The translations under genes and the position numbers were made by a program. Positions 47,001 through 56,900 of a stretch of DNA of 64,000 bases are shown here, piece by piece; position 1 is the first letter of the stretch; the number at the start of each line of letters is the position of its first letter. The notes under the pieces were generated by a model, which was not told the origin of the DNA, made no database searches, and saw only the letters and a program-made list of their open reading frames with translations. Origin of the DNA: Styela clava (lineage: Eukaryota > Chordata > Ascidiacea > Stolidobranchia > Styelidae); NCBI RefSeq assembly GCF_964204865.1, contig NC_135262.1:2046001-2110000 (forward strand). Reading direction: 5' to 3'.

Positions 47001-48832
47001 GTTCGAAATTGAACGAGTGAACATGTAAAAATGTCGTGCGAAAAAAACTAAAAGTTTCTTACATATCAGTGGCTTTGTTCGGGGTTCAAAATTCGGGTCT
47101 TCATGAGGTATGTGTACCAAGATGGCGCACAACCTGAACGTAGTATGTGTACCAGCTTAGGGTCAAGGTTCTGCGCCATCTCGGTGCACATACTCAATTC
47201 AAACTCAAAATTCGTCAAATTTCATATTTTTTTTTTACAGAAATCGCCAGACTGATCAAAAAGAATCTTGACGTGAAGAAAAAACCCAAAAGTAACTTAA
47301 TTAAATTTTATTTATTGACGTTTATACAGACGTTGAACTGGTTTAACGAAAATTTACAAATATGCTCGATGGTTTGGGGCAATCGTGCTAAGCGTCAGAA
47401 TACGCTAGCTTAGTAATTCCATGCCGACTTGTACTGGTAACCGGATGAGAGAGCCTTGATCGCCATATGATTAAATTTATCGCCTTATCGGCTTCTTTCT
47501 CACCCGGGATAAATATTTAAATCCTGAGTTATTTTTTCACTTGAACACTATCTCGTTGAAGCAAGTATCCCTGTAAAACGGACACAAAACGGTATGCAAA
47601 ATAGAAAGTACACAAGCATAAATGTCTTGCAGTTCAATACACAATAAATATCCGAATACCAGTAATAACATTGTTTTCAGACAAATGTGACGTCACATAC
47701 GATTTGAAATGCTACCGAATATTTGTAACTGACACAAAGAACATCACTGTCCGTGATGCCGAAGCAATTTGCAAATCAAAGAACAGCGGAAAACCAGCGA
47801 ATATTTACGACGAAGCTCATTTCCAGAAACTACACGCATTTCAACGTACACAGATCATTGCTCCTTGGAAAAAGACGTCGGTCTGGACAGGAATGAAGTA
47901 TAAGGTGAGTTGACTATACGGCTTTCTACACCTAACATGGGCAAACTAGATCCTGCCACAATCAAGCTAAAGGAATTTGTTGGGATTGCGATTAAATTTA
48001 GTTTTAGCACGAGGTTTATCGTTTTCCACTTTGGCTTTTGTAACACTCCGAAGTTTGGTACTCCCGAAGTATATGAACCAAGATGGCAGACACTGGAACG
48101 TAATATGTGTACCAGGTTAGGGTTAGGCCATAATTTCAGGTACAAATACTACGAGAGTCACTTGGCTAGTCCCCGAACTCGTAATAGAACTAGAATAGGA
48201 ACAATTTGAATAAAAATTTGGCCTAATTCTAACCTGGTACACATACTACGTTCCGGTGTTTGCCATCTTGGTTTACATACTCCGGGGTTACCAAAGATAC
48301 CAGCTATTTTTGGTCTTCGTTTCCCTATTCTTGAGCAGCGTTGTCTTGTTGGACACATCAGTGTACATAACGATCGTTTCAATATTATGTTGTTGTTCTT
48401 GTTGGTATTCTTCTTCTTCGTCACCATAATATCGCTTTTCTCTTCGAATACTGGACCAATTGCTTTGAAATTTTCAGGAGTTAAAGAGTGATTTTTTCGC
48501 TAAAAGGCTATTATGTTTACTCTTTTAAAAAAATTTCTGTGGACTTCTAGAAATTTGCGTTTTTTTGTGTCAGAATAAAAAAGAGCGACACCTTTTGACG
48601 TGTCCGTATATTTGAGCATAGCTCTCTTGTTTTATTACAGAATGGCAGGCTTCAATTTTCCAATGGAGGAACATCGTCTCTGCCTTCAAGCGTGTGGTTT
48701 CCTGGCAACCCGTCTCGCAAGTCATCATTCACAAATGTTGGAGTCAGTGTAAACAAGGATCCGGCCGCAGATCAGGGAATGTTCAATAATCCGCCATACT
48801 ACTCGCTGTACGGCGTCATGTGTGAGATGTAG
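44035..48832 (+). CDS. Secreted C-type lectin-like protein
   Basis: Confident exons, all with GT-AG borders and compatible phases: 46607-46665, 46885-46900 (16 bp), 47241-47291, 47681-47904, 48641-48832 (TAG at 48830). A probable first exon begins at ATG 44035 with a hydrophobic MSFVKILFFISLV signal-peptide run. Joining it in phase needs a weak donor (TCT|gtggct, exon end 44074), so this border is uncertain; with it the product is 193 residues. A short linker (GSCVSKIVNGKLVQVGDCQ), a Lys-rich segment, then the lectin-like fold: CDVTYDLKCYRIF, AEAICKSKN, SVWTGMKYK and a final VMCEM Cys. The usual EPN/QPD and WND calcium and sugar motifs are absent, so classic sugar binding is doubtful. A role in recognition or immunity would be a guess from family habits. 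Confidence 0.7.
44405..44839. mobile_element. hAT-like MITE, 435 bp, in the lectin-like gene
   Basis: Ends AAGGGGTCGGCAACCTTTTG and GGTTGCCGACCCCTG. Identical 8-bp duplications TATTAGAA at 44397-44404 and 44840-44847. A GCGGGCCGGATCCGGCCCGCGGGCC palindrome lies near the right end and GCGGGCC near the left. Confidence 0.88.
45055..45180 (+). repeat. Repeat with an inverted partner at 47525-47660
   Basis: Shared segments include ATTGTGTATTGAACTGCA, GTTTACTTTCTA, GCTTGAACGAGATAGT and AAGTGAAAA in the same order. Both copies are in introns of the lectin-like gene. Class unknown. Confidence 0.55.
45169..45389. repeat. Long inverted repeat (92-bp arms)
   Basis: Arms 45169-45260 and 45299-45389 are reverse complements with about three mismatches; a 38-bp A+T-rich loop separates them. 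In RNA this would form a long hairpin. A 14-bp direct repeat TACTGCGAGATTAG (near 45036 and 45388) also occurs around this segment. Confidence 0.85.
45814..46094 (+). mobile_element. ACTTATCGAT MITE
   Basis: Starts ACTTATCGATTTTAATCGG and ends TCGATCGATAAGT. The interior contains a TGTCTGTT microsatellite and the AGATGCACGCGATATCTCACG block. It is followed 72 bp later by another copy in the same orientation. Confidence 0.8.
46167..46430 (+). mobile_element. ACTTATCGAT MITE, second adjacent copy
   Basis: Starts ACCTATCGATTTTTAGATCGG and ends ATCGATAAGT. It shares the body with 45814-46094 but is more diverged. Confidence 0.78.
46730..46815 (+). repeat. tRNA-like sequence of a second SINE type
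   Basis: GCGATAGCCTAGTGGTTAAATCG resembles an A box and GAGTTCTAATCCC a B box. It is unrelated to the main SINE head. No convincing cloverleaf could be drawn, so it is treated as a tRNA-derived repeat, not a functional tRNA gene. It lies in an intron of the lectin-like gene. Confidence 0.45.
47097..47205. mobile_element. Palindromic MITE family A, compact copy
   Basis: GAGGTATGTGTACCAAGATGGCG at the left and CGCCATCTCGGTGCACATACTC at the right enclose only about 55 bp. It lies 35 bases before a lectin-gene exon (47241). Confidence 0.6.
47365..47530 (+). mobile_element. SINE copy with an internal deletion
   Basis: The head remnant (GTGCTAAGCGTCAGAATACGCT) is joined directly to the 3' half (CCATGCCGACTTGTACTGGTAACC through CCCGGGATAAATATTTAAATCC). 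Lectin-like gene intron. Confidence 0.65.
48057..48292. mobile_element. Palindromic MITE family A
   Basis: Starts GGTACTCCCGAAGTATATGAACC and ends GGTTTACATACTCCGGGGTTACC. No exact duplication is visible; its left edge abuts a fragment of the 33140/51780 repeat, suggesting insertion into that repeat or loss of one side. Confidence 0.78.
48345..48640 (+). repeat. Dispersed repeat ending at a splice acceptor
   Basis: Shares TCGCTTTTCTCTTCGAATACTGGACCAATTGCTTTGAAATTTTCAG and GAGCATAGCTCTCTTGTTT with about 49440-49730 (partial) and 51060-51320. In this copy the repeat runs into the TTATTACAG acceptor of the last lectin-gene exon. Confidence 0.65.
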
Positions 48833-48846
48833 AACCATCTCAAAAC

Positions 48847-49079
48847 GATACTCCCGAAGTATGTGAACCAAGATGGCGGACACCGGAACGTAATATGTGT
48901 ACCAGGTTAGGGTTAGCCAATAATTTCAGGTACAAATACTACGAGAGTCACTTGGCTAGTTCCCGAACTCGTAATAGAACTGAAATAAGTAAAATTATAA
49001 TATAATAAAGGGAAATTATAATTATGGCTTAGCACTAACCTGGTCTCGGTCATCTTGGTACACATACTTCGTGAATACC
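48847..49079. mobile_element. Palindromic MITE family A
   Basis: Identical 8-bp duplications CTCAAAAC at 48839-48846 and 49080-49087. It begins 15 bases after the lectin-like stop codon and so probably lies in that gene's 3' UTR or replaces its end. Confidence 0.88.
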
Positions 49080-49087
49080 CTCAAAAC

Positions 49088-51445
49088 ATGATGAAACTTT
49101 GTTCATTGATTGATATAAAAGATTAAAAACAGTTACAGTATTTAATTTGAGTTCAATGTAATCCATATAGATTATAGATCACAATTGTTCTGATCAGTGG
49201 CGCATCTACATAAAATGACTCCCTCATGATCGATTGCTCAATATATTTAACGACTGGTATTGTATTGAGATGCTTGTAATTTATAATTTAAATAAAAATA
49301 CAAGTTTTGATTATTTCCCATTTGAAATTATTTTATTGAAACATTTTACGATTAAAACTTTTCGCCATTTCTGCACCCTTTTCTAAACGGCTCCCTTGAG
49401 ACGAGTCATGGCTGCCATCCTCTAGATACGCCACTGGCTCTGATATCAGTTTTTGAACACGTCGGTGTACACATTATAATCAATATTATGTTGTTGTTGG
49501 ACACGTAGTGGACATAACGATCGTTTCAATATTATGTTGTTGTTGTTCCTGTTCTTTGACACGTTTTTAAAAAGTCGCTTTTCTCTTTGATTACTGGACT
49601 AATTGCTTTGAAATTTTCAGTGATTGAAGATGAAATTTTTCTCCAGAAGGCTATTACTTATTTCAAATATTTCTGTTAGCTCTGTAAGATTTGTTTTGCT
49701 TGCTATGACGTCACTAAACGTTCTACGGATATCGGACGCCATTTTGTGTCCAACGGACCATCTTGCAATTTCAATTCACGCTGTCACAAGACAGGACCTT
49801 CTCTAAAGATAGAGAAGTTCTGGTACCGTAACACAGCGCGGTGACACTGAACTAACTCGTAGCTTGTCAAAAGCTTGAAAATCCATACAAATATGAGAAA
49901 TAAAAAGATGAAACTTGGCAGGTGGGTAGAGTTGTGTTTCTTTTAACCATATTTGAAAGTTTTGCGTTTCTAATTGCGTTTCAATTTCGTTTAAAAAATG
50001 GTAATTTTATATTTTTTTAAAGGCTGTGACTGACTCGATGACCTAACGGTCGCTTCGTCACAGCCTCGTCACAATGCCTTGGAAATTAATTTTGAAATGT
50101 TGTATGTTGTATTTTGATTTTGACATTGTTGACGAAATAAAATACTACTACTACTACTACTACATTTGAAGGAGGGGGAATAGGGGGTGTGCATTTCCGA
50201 TACGTCGATAATATCTTTGTCAACCAATTTGCGGCCACCGTGTTTTCGTCTGTTTGATTGCTGTGATGTGGTGCTTTGTTTATAATTTAACGAGTTTTGT
50301 TCGAAATAACCGTGTCCTTGAAATATATGACGGTCAGAAATGCAATTAGAAGCCCAATGTTTTCACGCTGTCACAAGACCAACAATTGTCAACCAATTTG
50401 CGACCACCGTGTTTTGTCTGTTTGATTGCTGTATGCTGCGTATGCGATAGTCTCGACGCAGCATAAACGATGATCAAGGCTTGAAATCCGTGGTCCCACA
50501 CTGGTCGTTCGGTCGCAAATACGTCTTTCGAGTGCCGTACTTTGGGGATTTGTATAGCTTCAACCCTTTGTCGTAGAAAGTTAATACGAGGTTTAGCGTG
50601 TAGAATAAATGCCGCCAATGCACCCACGGTGAAAAAATTAACGGGTTAGATATATTGGTCTTTGTTTTATAGCGGTTTGAATGAAATTGTCCGCAGACTG
50701 GCTACACCACCCTAGGCCTGGTGAGTTGTCCGTATAGTCGAATTGTCCATCAGCCCTAAACGGCTATGACAGTCACTGTACCAAAAATTGTACCCCGATT
50801 CGGCTGGTGTTAAGTTGACGCATGTTATTTAGTAACGTTTTTATGTGAAATGTTTGACTGTGGTTCGGTACCTGATCCGATAATACGGTACATAATTGAC
50901 TCATATCACGAAATATTTCAACTGATGTTTCAATTGTCACAGGACCTAAAATATCTATGACAGTCCCTGTACCGTCACGGTACCCCGATACAGGTACTGG
51001 TTAGTCACCGCCGGTATGTTAGTCGTTGGTCACCGCATATGATTTTTGGGGAATCGTTCTGCGTGTCCATATATTTGAGCATTGCTCTCTTGTTTTTATT
51101 TATCATCATAACGAAATCGCTTTTCTCTTTGAATACTGGACCAATTGCTTTGAGATTTTCAGTTGTTAAAGATTTATTTTTTCGCCAGAAGGCTATTACT
51201 TTTTCTTATTTCAAACATTTCTGTGGACTCCAAGAGATTCGTTTTTTATGTGTCAGAATGAAAAAGAGCGACACCTTGTGACGTGTCCATATATTCGAGC
51301 ATAGCTCTCTTGTTTATTATAGAACTTCTTTCCCTGGTAACTGCGGATTGTTGAAATTAATCGACGGTTTCAATACAAAAGGTGAAACTTGGGAAAAAAC
51401 AAAATTTTGTAAAATTTGAATTCGTCTAAATTTTGATTGAAACAT
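49088..51445. other. Repeat-rich region 3' of the lectin-like gene
   Basis: No gene is recognised. It contains second and third copies of the 48345 repeat (about 49440-49730 and 51060-51320) and a direct duplication of GTCAACCAATTTGC..CCACCGTGTTTT (50218 and 50387). A (CTA)n run lies at 50145-50163. Open frames here have no known domain. Confidence 0.4.
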
Positions 51446-51640
51446 AGGGTGTCCATAAAGTCCCTTTACAATTTCAATTTTGTTATGAAGTCAGTTCTCA
51501 ATATATCTTAACCAGGTTTGTTGTTTTTAATCAGTAATTATTCAAGTGTTTTTACTTCATTTAATACTCTCATGAAGGCCAAAACAATATATAGTATCAA
51601 TAAATTCCCTTTGCAATTTTGAAAATTCCAAGATTTTATG
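51446..51640. mobile_element. GGTGTCCATAAAGTCC MITE
   Basis: Third copy of the family at 13853 and 25744, in the same orientation as 13853. It shares CAATTTCAATTTTGTTATGAAG and AACCAGGTTTGTTGTTTTTAA. Confidence 0.62.
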
Positions 51641-51779
51641 GTTATATATTGGTGAATATCTCTCCAACTTTGATCAGAAAAACAGATAAAAAAGCGTGAA
51701 CTTTTTTTATAATCCAGCTCAAATTTGTGTCCCTTACATGAGCAAAGTACCGCCCGAGGATCAAATCCGGCCCATTGGG

Positions 51780-52045
51780 TAATTTAATCTGGCCCGTATG
51801 ATGCTGCCACGCCCAAACTAAAACCAAATTTTGATGTTTTAGCTGAAAAATAGCTCAAAAATTTGTTGAGATTGCGATTAAATTTGGTTTTGGCGCGAGG
51901 CTTATCGTTTTCTACGTTTGTTTTTGAAACACTAAATATTGTTCATAAAATGTAATCTTTCACATCACACTTACATGGCCCGCCAGTCTTCTAGATGTGC
52001 AAAATATTTGGCCCATGGTCAAAAAACCTTGCCCGTCCCTGGTAT
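51780..52045. repeat. hAT-like repeat, inverted relative of 33140-33410
   Basis: Contains AACCAAATTTTGATGTTTTAGCTGAAAAATAGCTC, the reverse of a stretch at 33310-33380, and ends CCTTGCCCGTCCCTGG. Both boundaries are approximate. Confidence 0.5.
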
Positions 52046-52354
52046 AATCTGTTTGGGCTATGTTTTGATAAATCAAAGCGCCCCTCACGCACTCACGCAC
52101 ACGTATAGCAATAAAGTTACTTGAGAATCCCTCAATTTTGGTCTAAAAACTTACAAAAATATTTCCAACTAGTTATCTTTAATTGTAAATCTTAATCACA
52201 CCAGAACATATGGTGGGAGATGACGTCAATGAACGTAGGTTCGTATCGTCCCCTCCTATTCGTACCAAAAATTTTTTTTTTATCGTTATTACTTTATCAT
52301 TGTATATATTTACGATTGTATTGATGACTGTATCTTTTGGTTGACAAAATAATA

Positions 52355-52374
52355 AATCTCTCTCTCTCTCTCTA
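52355..52374. repeat. (TC)n microsatellite
   Basis: About ten TC units. Simple repeat with no further context. Confidence 0.8.
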
Positions 52375-52542
52375 ACGTTATGTGATTTCTGTATAAAGCC
52401 AGACATACTAACAAAATATTGATTCGATCTTTTGTGAGTTTTTTTGACATTGTTTTGAGCTCAGAAATGTTCGTATAATATCAGTATTAATTTGATAACA
52501 AGTATGGATCTTCATTGATGCTTGGGGAACACGTCATTTCAG

Positions 52543-52859
52543 AGTTTTTTTTTATTAATAAAAACATCGTTTTTTATCCACACGATAACACATAAACACA
52601 ATTGCACTTAAAAAAAAAAGAGTTTATGATAACTTTCCACTTTTTAATGTGGTTCATCAGTTTACATTTTCTAGTTGCATTAATTTTTCCACAGGTAAAT
52701 ATACTTTTTATCATATATAAAAATTGATCAAATTGAGGCCTTTCATTACGTAGTTTACATTTATAGATATAATATCTTGCACTCAATAAAACACAGTTTA
52801 TACCTTGGTTTTGCTCTACCCCCATTAAAATTTCTCTATATGTCAGATTAAGATTTAAA
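52543..52859 (-). mobile_element. 5'-truncated LINE copy
   Basis: Homologous to the last 320 bp of the complete LINE at 53901-58198. The encoded tail (NQGINCVLLSARYYIYKCK, RNERPQF) matches the ORF2 C-terminus of that element. It ends in a poly(A) run (poly(T) here) preceded by the same ATTAATAAAAACA. Flanks CATTTCAGAG and CATTTTAGAG agree at 9 of 10 bases and are probably the target duplication. Confidence 0.8.
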
Positions 52860-53481
52860 CCATTTTAGAGTTACTAACGGGAAAGGAACTGATTGATTTG
52901 AGCTCTGTGTCTCTCGTCGGCATACTTGCGCAAACGTTATGCTGTAGTGTAGCTAATAATTAAAACATGTTCACTAATATTTCCCAGTTACGGTTTATGG
53001 ACTATCGAGATGAAAGACGGTTTGTTTGTTTAAAATCGTATATTAGTCCGCGGAAAATAGCGTCTCGGAATGGCGAAAAACTATGACATTTTTACCGTGT
53101 TTTCGCTGCTGCTATCGAAACGAAACATCAATCCTATATTTGGACGAAACGCGCAATACTACGATGACAGGGTAACACACGTGAAAAATTTGATCCTGAT
53201 CTGTCCAGCCGTTTGCACCCACAGCTGGATAAACAGACATACAGAACGACTGAGGATAAGGGTCTCCTGAAGTGAAGATCCGATATATGTAGGTCATTTG
53301 CATACTGAAAATAGTTTAGTCCAACTCCGAAGTTACCACTGAGGAAAGAGCCCATTTTGAGAACTCTAGATATATTTGTACAGAAGCCATTAAGTTTGGA
53401 TTCGGTGTGCGGGGATGTCTCATAAATTACAGCTTCAAAATAAAACGATCAGTTGGGTTTACCCGAGAAATATTACTTAAC

Positions 53482-53760
53482 TGGCACAGCGGTGTGGATG
53501 CGTGCTAAGCGTTAGAAATACGCTCGCAACCGCACCCTGCGTCGGTTCGCGGGTTCGAATACCATGCAGGAATAGTAATTTGCGGGAAAATTATGTGACT
53601 TCTCGCCACTGTAGGGTGGCCACGTAACCGCTTTCACTGCCATCAGGTCCATGCTTCCAAAAACAAATAACTGACAAACTAATCTCATACTCGACATCGA
53701 CCGGTAACCGGACGAGGGGCCGTGGTTCGTCATATGATTAGGCCATATGATTAATTATTT
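53482..53760 (+). mobile_element. tRNA-derived SINE, forward copy
   Basis: Head GGCACAGCGGTGTGG.. with B box GGTTCGAATACC, body CACGTAACCG..CCATCAGGTCCATGCTTCC and GAGGGGCCGTGGTTCGTC. The tail is truncated. Confidence 0.8.
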
Positions 53761-53900
53761 GATCACTGCCAAATTGGTCGATTTTCTAAACAGAAGTGAA
53801 CAGAAAATAAAAACATTTGTTACATAGCGATTGCCGAGCGGATTATAGTTGGAGTCAAATTGCCCAACCAAAGTTGTCATAGTTTGGTGCATGAAGAGAT

Positions 53901-56900
53901 TTTTTTTTTTTTTTTTTTTTTTATTAATAAAAACATCACATTATCACAACACATTTATATAGACACAATAGCCCAAATACAATTGCATTTTAAAAAAACG
54001 AGCACACAATAGTTTTCCACTTCTTATTATGGATTGACAGTTTACCATTTTTAGTTGCAATAATCTTTTCACAGTTTATAATATTTTTTATCATATATAA
54101 AAATTGGCAAAATTGAGGCCTTTCATTACGCAGTTTACATTTGTATATAAAATATCTGGCACATAATAAAACACAGTTTATACCCTGATTTTGCCCTACC
54201 CCCAATAACATTTCTCTATGTGTCAAATTGAAGTTTAATCCATACTCAACGGTTAGCCAAGCGTTAACTATTTCCCAAAATTGCTGCACAAATTCACAGA
54301 GATAAAATAAATGTAACACGGTTTCAACATGCATATTACAAAATGTACATTTTGGACTTTGTGTTTTATTTATTCTATATAGCAGGTCATTAGTGGGCAC
54401 TGCTCGCAAGGCAAATTTGACATGGAATGAACGAAGTCTGGATTCAATAGAGCAATAAAAAACTTTTTCATACAATGTAAACCAATTATCTAAGTTCCTG
54501 CACAATTCTTTTGACCATTTTTCTATTTTTTCAGTTGGCGGCAAAATTTTTTCATTACAAAGCTTATCATAAATATATCGAGACGTTTTATCAATGCTTT
54601 TAATATCTTCGATAAGACTAAGATGTGGATTGACTGGTGAGGTTTTTGATAAATTAGTTTTCCATTGCTGGGGTATACATGATATAATTTTTAAATACGC
54701 TAGCATGTCATCATAAAAACTAGAAAAACAATAATGATGAAAAACATGCGGAAACATTGCAAGTTGCTGATTAGAATCACAAATATCTTCAACGAAACAA
54801 ATATTTTTACTATTCCAATCATCCATATATAAAAGTTTTCCTTTGCAAGTTATATTTTTATTAAACCACAAAGGTTCATGTAAATGACTTACATCCCTAA
54901 TAATCTTGGATTTGAAAATAAACCAATAGTACAGAGTATCTCTCAAACATCTGGAATACATATTTTTGATATACACTCCATGCGGATATACATTTCCATA
55001 AAATAAAGCCTTTCCTCCATACAAATTCAAGAAAAACATTTCTATGGATTTCCATGAGACATCAATTTCGTCATTTATTAAACATTTAACCCATCTTAAT
55101 TTTTGACCAATGAGAAATGATTCCACATCAAGCATATTGACCCCCCCTTCCTTCACAGGTGCAATTAATGTCTTACGTTTTATTCTCTCCCATTTTGAAC
55201 CCCATAAAAATTCATGGCATATCTTATTTACTTCCATTATAAAACTATTGGGCAGTATTACTGGTAAGATGGAAACTACATAAACCAATAAGCTCAACAT
55301 CAAAGATTTAATCACAGTGATTTTTCCGAGGAAATCTAGATTTCTTTTGGACCATATTTGTGCAACCATTTTCAGTTTTTGAAGTTTTGGCAAAAGGTTC
55401 ACAGTAAAAAGATCCGTATCATTTCCACACACATTAATGCCCAAAATTTTAAAACAGCTAGGGTTCCACTGAAGTCCTCGGTCTTGCATAGGAAAATTTT
55501 GCCAATTATTATTTGCACCCAGGTATAATGCTTGGCATTTATTCGTATTTATCTTGCACCCAGACATGGTAAAGAAATTATCGGTTTCAGAAAATACTGT
55601 TTTAATACTTTTTTGTGACCCATCACAATATACTGTTGCGTCATCTGCAAACAAGGAAATTTTAATTTCTGTATTTCCGAGACATATACCTTGTATATTC
55701 TGGTTTTGTCTCATTCTACATGCAAATATTTCAATTATTAATAAGAACATATATGGTGAGAGACTACAACCTTGCCTCAAACCTTTCTTAACTTGAAACA
55801 TTCTTGAACTATAATTATTATTAACAACAGTGCTTTGACTTTGAAAATATAAAGTTTTGACCCACTTAATAAACATTTGACCAAAATTAAAAAATTCCAA
55901 CACTTGAAAAAGATAATTCCATGAAACAGAATCATAAGCTTTTTCTATATCCAAGTTGAGTGCTATTCCTGGAAGCCTTTTATATTTCAAAAAGTCTCTA
56001 ACATTAAAAAATAATCTTACATTTTCGCCAATATATCTTCCCTTAGTAAATCCTTTTTGATCATTGTGAATCAATTTTTGTATCACATTTTTCAGTCTAT
56101 TAGCTATACTTTTGGATGCAATTTTATAGTCAATGTTTAATAAGGTGATAGGTCTGTAGTTTTCAATGAAGTTGAGATTTTTTCCTTGCTTAGGTAGCAG
56201 CTTTATTATTCCCCTAGATTGTGAATTACTCATTGTCTCATTTGCCACTGAGTAGTTGTAGGAATTAAGCAATAGTTGTTTGAGATGTTCCCAGAATTCT
56301 CTGTAAAATTCAACTGTGAATCCGTCTTCCCCCGGGCTGGTATTTGATCTCATTTCTTTCAGTGCATTCTCGCATTCTCTCAAAGTTAATAAACCTTCAC
56401 TTTGTTGTTGTTCTTCTTCAGTAAGTTTTGTCACCTGTACAGTGTTTAAATATGTTTTGATATCTTCTGTCTTCGAATTTGTCTTGGGAGTTAATAGGTT
56501 TTCATAAAAATCAGCGGCTATGTTTGCTATTTTTTGTGGATCTTTGATTTGTTTCTCCTTATAGTGTAAAAGATTGATATTATTTTTGTTCACATTATAT
56601 TTTTCTCTTTTTAGAAAGTATGCATTGCATTTGCCTCCATATTCGGCGTGTTTGATTCTGCTTCGAACCATTGCTCCCAGGGCATCTTGCGCAATAAGGA
56701 TTTCAAATTTCTCTTTACTTTTATTTAATCTGCTTATTTCTTCACTGGATTTTGTTGGTTTGTCTTCCAGATCCTTAATGTCCCTTTCAAGATTGTCACG
56801 GATTCTATGATTTTCCCTTTTCTTCCTTGAAGCATATTGAATGGTGTATCCCCTAATTATACATTTCATTGTATCCCACATTGTTGTTGGTTTAACATAC

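Noticed and set aside
50346..50627. 93-codon minus-strand frame
   Set aside because: No domain, overlaps a local direct duplication, no splice context.
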